Assembly (NCBI GenBank): GCA_021464525.1
Contig: JADRCO010001016.1
Coordinates: forward strand, 1 to 23,556
Length of the DNA stretch: 23,556 nt
Direction of reading: 5' to 3'
Source: Rhizophagus sp. LPA8_4_AMF
Taxonomy: Eukaryota; Glomeromycota; Glomeromycetes; Glomerales; Glomeraceae
Shown: positions 19,880 to 23,556 of the stretch, one piece after another
Numbering within the stretch: the stretch's first letter is position 1
Layout: each line of letters starts with the position of its first letter
The notes under the pieces: generated by a model
The model's database searches: none
What the model saw: only the letters and a program-made list of their open reading frames with translations
What the model was told of the DNA's origin: nothing
Translations under genes and position numbers: made by a program

Positions 19880-20960
19880 GTTAGCGCAATTGGAATTATT
19901 TTGGTCAATATTTTTTGTATACGATGTCATTTTGTACTTATTAATAGTAAAAATCCCTCAAAAATTAAATTTAAAAATACAACACATAGTTGCCAAATTA
20001 CAAATTAATTTTTCTAAATAAAATAAAAAATTTTATTTGATTTGTTATAGCCAATTTAGGGAGTCGTTCAAAATCCGACGCTCACAATCTTTTTAATTTT
20101 TAGACTTAACAATTTTGTTTTACTTTGTTATTTCTATTAATATGTAATAATTTAAAATATTTCGCAAGAATTTGTCTTTATTGTAAAAATTAATATTTTT
20201 TATTAATACGTCGCAAAATTGAGTAATAATTAATGTTTTTATTTTGAAAATTATATTTTTATTATTGATAATTTTAATCATCATACTTCGCAAAATTTAA
20301 TGAATTATTTAATGTTATTAGTTAGAAATAAATTTCAGTTTTTTGCTTTATATTAAATAAAAATTCGTATAATACAGCAAAATTAAAATCTATATCTCAT
20401 TTAGCATCCTTTCTTTATTATCTAAATCGTGATAATGATCTAATAGTTTGTGTAAAAGTGGTGCAAATACACAAGAGTTAATTAAATGACAAAACAGAAG
20501 GTGATAGTTCTAAACGAAAACTGCCTAATTTAACGTTTTGCATATAAAGATATAATTTTTTTTCAATATATTTTCTAATTATGAAGATGTTATGTTGAGA
20601 CTTAGAACAATAAATATTGGGACTTTAAGTTTTTTGGAATTATAATTTGTCAGGATTGTGAATGTTGGGTTTGTGTTATAATGGGATTTTGATCATTGAT
20701 ATTTCGTAGTAAATCTGCCAATTGAATATTAAGCTGTTAGAAGAATTTAAGCTTTATTGTCATATGGTATTATATAAAATTTCAATAATTAATCTGCACT
20801 TGAAAAGTAAAAATTTTCATTTAATAAAATAACAAAATGTGTTGCAACTTTTGTATCAAAATGTCAATGGTATCAATGATATCATTATATATAATATCTC
20901 ATCACAAATCTATTTTTTTTAATTAACATAATAAATTTTTTGTATATATGTGCCAATTAG
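19880..20960. other. AT-rich intergenic stretch, no gene seen
   Basis: Only short frames in A/T-rich sequence on both strands. A diverged TTCGCAAAATT/GTCGCAAAATTG word recurs near 20160, 20210 and 20287. Confidence 0.55.
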
Positions 20961-20969
20961 AGATTAGAA

Positions 20970-21148
20970 CTAGTATCGGACATCAGATTTATAACCAGGT
21001 TTAATCAGTTTTAATTATAATCAGTGTTTAATCTAAAAATCAGTTTTATTTAAACCTGATTCAAACTGATTAACTGGTTAAATTAAACTGATTCAAACTG
21101 ATTAACCGGTTAAATTAAACCGATTTAAACTGATTAATCAGTTTATTA
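20970..21148. repeat. AAACTGATT-rich tandem repeat element
   Basis: Two adjacent units of about 32 bp (cores AAACTGATTAACTGGTTAAA and AAACTGATTAACCGGTTAAA) are followed by a third partial unit AAACTGATTAATCAG. The left part carries the inverted words ACCAGGTTTAATCAG and AATCAGTTTTA. The whole looks like a palindromic MITE with expanded subterminal repeats. Ends are not defined. Confidence 0.5.
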
Positions 21149-21346
21149 AAAAATTTTTTTTATTCATATGGGCAAATTTGACAATCATTTCGGCTAGAAT
21201 TAACGTTAATTTTGACTACATTCACAATCATTCACATGACATGATTTTGCAAATTGCTTATTTAAATTTTGTTTTTCTTTTTAATTTTCTTCATTTTCAA
21301 TTTTTTTAATAAATTTATAATAACATTTCGCTTATTTCTTTTTTAG

Positions 21347-21485
21347 TTAGACGCCAAGATTGGAAGGTAATATTCAAATTTTTTTTTGTTTTCTTTAACA
21401 AAGTGTTTACTAATGTTTCATGTTTTCTTCTTTTTTTAGATTTTGATGAGTTGGGCAGCTTTGTTCTTTCAGTGCTACAATAAAG
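21347..21485 (+). CDS. Two small coding-like exons, partial gene
   Basis: Exon A 21347-21366 follows CTTTTTTAG and ends G|GTAATA. A 73-bp intron with TACTAAT at 21408 ends TTTTTTTAG. Exon B 21440-21485 ends AAAG|GTATGT. Joined, one frame stays open across the junction: RRQDWKILMSWAALFFQCYN then K. There is no start or stop codon, so this would be internal to a larger gene. The donor of exon B leads into the long pyrimidine-rich tract. Exon A (TTAGACGCCAAGATTGGAAG) resembles part of the repeated exon at 23345 (TTAGACAAACCCAGACTTGG), which hints at a common origin. The protein family is unknown. Confidence 0.35.
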
Positions 21486-21499
21486 GTATGTTTTTAGGT

Positions 21500-22515
21500 T
21501 TTTATTTTTGTTTTTGTTTTTTACTTTTTATTTCACCACGCTAATTTTATTTCTTTATTTTATTTTTTTACTCTCATTGTATTGCTTATTTTATTTCATT
21601 TCTTCCCTCTTTTATTTCCTATTCCATTTATTCTTTAATTTTATTTTTCACTTTCATGATTTACTTTTATTTTTGCTTCATGTTCCATTTCATTTTTTAC
21701 TCTCTAATCCCATTATATTTCATTCCTTACTTGACATTATTCCATTTTGTTCCTATTCTCTAATTCCACTACATCTCATTCCATATACTCTAATTCTATT
21801 ACACCTCGTTCCTTATACTCTAATTCCATTACATTTTATTCTTCACTTTTTAATCCCATTACATTTCGTTCCTCACTCTTTAATAATCCCATTATATTTT
21901 GTTCTTTACTCTTTATTTCATCTCGTACCTCACTCTTTAATTCCATTATATTTTGTTGCTCACTCCTTATTCCCATTACATTTCATTTCTAACTCTCTAT
22001 TCCTATTACATTATTACATTATTTCGTTCCTTACTTTCTATTCCCATTACACTTCATTTCTCATTTTCTATTCCTATTACACTATTACATTTTGTTTCTC
22101 ACTTCCTATTCCCATTACACTTCATTTCTCACTTCCTATTCCTATTACATTATTACATTTTGTTCTCACTTCCTATTCCATTACATTATCACATTTCGTT
22201 CCTTACTCTCTATTTCTATTACATTATTACATCTCAATCCTCCTTTATTCCCATTTTGTTTCTCGCTTTTATTCCATTTCGTGATTCATTTTGTATTCCA
22301 TTTTTTCCATTCTTTTCCTTACCTTTTTTTCACTTTTTCTTATCCTTTTGTTTTTTTCTTCTTTGTTTTTTTTTCTTCTTTGTCATTTATTCCTTCATTT
22401 TTTCTTCACCTTTTACTTCTTTTTCTTTTTTCTTAACCTTTATTTTTTTAATCTTTCACTTTGTTTCGATCCTTATTTTTTTTTATTTATTTCTGTTCTT
22501 TTCTTTATTTAAGAA
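21500..22515. repeat. Polypyrimidine tract with ~30-bp minisatellite
   Basis: About 1 kb in which the plus strand is almost entirely T and C with some A and very little G. From about 21750 to 22245 it is a minisatellite with a period near 30 bp and a unit like TTCCATTACATTTCGTT followed by CCTCACTCTCTA. In the later part ATTACATTATTACATT expansions alternate. Three overlapping plus-strand frames (up to 258 aa) are open only because G-containing stop codons are rare; they translate as serine/phenylalanine/leucine/histidine repeats and are not accepted as proteins. It follows a splice donor at 21486 and ends TTTATTTAAG at 22513, so it may be one long intron with a giant polypyrimidine tract. 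Confidence 0.75.
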
Positions 22516-22696
22516 GTTCTAAAATAAAATAAATTTATATTGATTGTATTTTACAAAAAATTTAAATAAACTCATGTTTTGTTTTATAAAATTGCTAAAG
22601 ATAAATCATTACTAATGTTACGTTCTTTTTTTAAAAAAAATAACGAAAATAAAATTTTTTTTATATCAAAAATTTTATTAAATCATGGAATAGAAG

Positions 22697-22857
22697 TAGG
22701 GATGGAAACGACTCGGTCAGTTCGATTTTGGTTCTTTGAGCCAGAGTGAGTCAGAGTGGGCTGAACTGATAGAACTGGTTCCAAAAGTCAGCTTTGAGCG
22801 GAGTTCAGAACCAAACCGATTTGAACCAGTACCAAACTCCACTCTGAGCCAGTTCTA
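22697..22857. mobile_element. Truncated hAT-like MITE, left end only
   Basis: It begins TAGGGATGGAAACGACTCGG, matching the first 11 bases of the 6579 element. The interior is built of GAACTGG, GAACCA, GAGCCAG and CAGAGTGG words in both orientations (CAGAGTGG near 22753, CCACTCTG near 22838). No matching TTCCATCCCTA right end and no 8-bp duplication follow within the next 600 bp, so the right end appears lost or strongly diverged. Confidence 0.55.
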
Positions 22858-22859
22858 AT

Positions 22860-23280
22860 ATAATTAAGTTATATTTTATATAAGTAATATTTTATATTAA
22901 AGTTGCTTGCCGAAACTAGGGGATTTTGGCAGAATGGCGTATGCGTAGTAAGTATAACGTATGACATTCACTATAATCTGCAGTTTGCAGATTTCTGATC
23001 AGTTTCGATATAACCAATTTACTGATCGTTGATAATCTTTTTTTTATACTTAAATATACAGTATATTACACGATCTCAACTAAAGTTGCGATATTTATCA
23101 CTTTAGTGTTTTGACTAAGTTTTTAAAAATATCATATTTTTATCGGCATAAAATATACAACCTACAGCTTCATCTCAACATGTTTTTACCCGAGTCTCAA
23201 AATTAAAAAAAACAATCTTCTAACAAATTCAAATTTCTGGGCTTTTTAATAAAAAAAAAGTTTTAATGCGAATTGCCAAA
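22860..23280. other. Intergenic stretch with a small hairpin
   Basis: No coding frame is supported. A perfect hairpin AATCTGCA (22975-22982), GTT loop, TGCAGATT (22986-22993) lies here. The end of the stretch leads into the donor at 23283. Confidence 0.5.
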
Positions 23281-23282
23281 GG

Positions 23283-23556
23283 GTAAGTTCTTATTTATCT
23301 ATTTTGTTTATTTGGAACGTTACTAACGTTCTTTCCTTTTTTAGGGTGATCTCTTAGACAAACCCAGACTTGGAATGTGTGCAAGTAAGTTAGCAGGAAT
23401 TTTATTTTAATATATTGAAGAAACGTACTAACGTTTCTTCTATTTCTTTTTTTTTTCTTTAGGTTGCCAGACTTTTTAAACGAATCTGAACTTGAAATGT
23501 GTGCAAGTAAGTTAGCAAGAAGCATTTTCTTTAATTTATTGGAGAAACGTACTAAC
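23283..23556 (+). repeat. Tandem exon/intron modules, array runs off the window
   Basis: Three donors GTAAGT (23283, 23385, 23507) and two acceptors (TTTTTTAG ending 23344, TTCTTTAG ending 23462) define exons 23345-23384 (40 nt) and 23463-23506 (44 nt). Both end ATGTGTGCAA|GTAAGTTAGCA. The donor-to-donor period is 102 then 122 bp. Read in the same register the exons give DLLDKPRLGMCA and DFLNESELEMCA, an ungapped match with 3' identity, so the module looks coding. However, exon phases do not join to each other (one base left over, then two needed). Each intron carries TACTAAC (23321, 23426; a third at 23550) in a hairpin loop. The 76-aa minus-strand frame over this region is regarded as a shadow. 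Confidence 0.65.

Noticed and set aside
21508-22284. 258-aa plus-strand ORF
   Set aside because: It lies in the pyrimidine minisatellite; stops are rare in all three plus frames because G is rare, and the peptide merely reflects the 30-bp DNA repeat.
23295-23525. 76-aa minus-strand ORF across the exon/intron array
   Set aside because: The strong splice signals, branch points and matching peptides are on the plus strand. The minus frame includes the pyrimidine tracts as lysine/arginine runs.
23283-23556. Spliced-leader RNA gene array
   Set aside because: A ~122-bp period with a short exon and donor recalls spliced-leader genes, but each unit also has an acceptor and branch point, no clear Sm site is seen, and fungi are not known for spliced-leader trans-splicing.

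Overview
Organism: the window is extremely AT-rich eukaryotic DNA (by eye well above 75% A+T) with small exons, 60-90 bp GT-AG introns, fungal-type branch points (TACTAAC and close variants), short non-autonomous DNA transposons and many homopolymer runs. Together with a two-repeat Myb/SANT protein, this fits an early-diverging fungus, most likely an arbuscular mycorrhizal fungus (Glomeromycotina, Rhizophagus-like). That placement is inference; no rRNA, tRNA or organelle gene is present to settle it. The window is mostly intergenic, with one well-supported gene and a scatter of small, partial or decayed coding pieces. Layout: 1-140 holds a foldback element. 140-2460 is AT-rich DNA without a visible gene apart from a CCGG-containing hairpin cluster near 1711-1830. 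2570-3190 has overlapping coding-like signals on both strands: a three-exon 54-aa model on + and a decayed block on -. 3190-6100 is mostly empty, with a hairpin and one transposon-end-like sequence. 6100-7620 holds pieces of minus-strand genes with two acidic C-termini, and between them a 338-bp hAT-type MITE with a perfect 8-bp target-site duplication. 8100-9660 has coding-like exons on + and a segment homologous, in inverted orientation, to the 2.85 kb exon. 9660-15650 is a gene desert with TA microsatellites and an AT extreme at 12.3-13.8 kb. 15658-16281 is the best gene: a four-exon Myb-like protein of 141 aa with a 26-nt microexon. 17.6-17.9 kb on the minus strand is an exon-like ORF ending in a membrane segment. 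18.8-19.85 kb is a degenerate tandem array whose units carry splice-like signals and an FHSDFKGK-like peptide, ending in a 64-aa ORF. 21.3-22.5 kb has two small exons followed by a polypyrimidine, ~30-bp-period minisatellite. 22.7 kb has an orphan hAT end. 23.28 kb to the window end is a tandem array of ~122-bp exon/intron modules in which the branch point sits in the loop of a hairpin whose arms covary between copies. Working together: no operon or pathway can be read from this window. The most interesting biology is structural: duplicated exon/intron modules, a microexon that completes a Myb repeat, and ambiguous two-strand coding.
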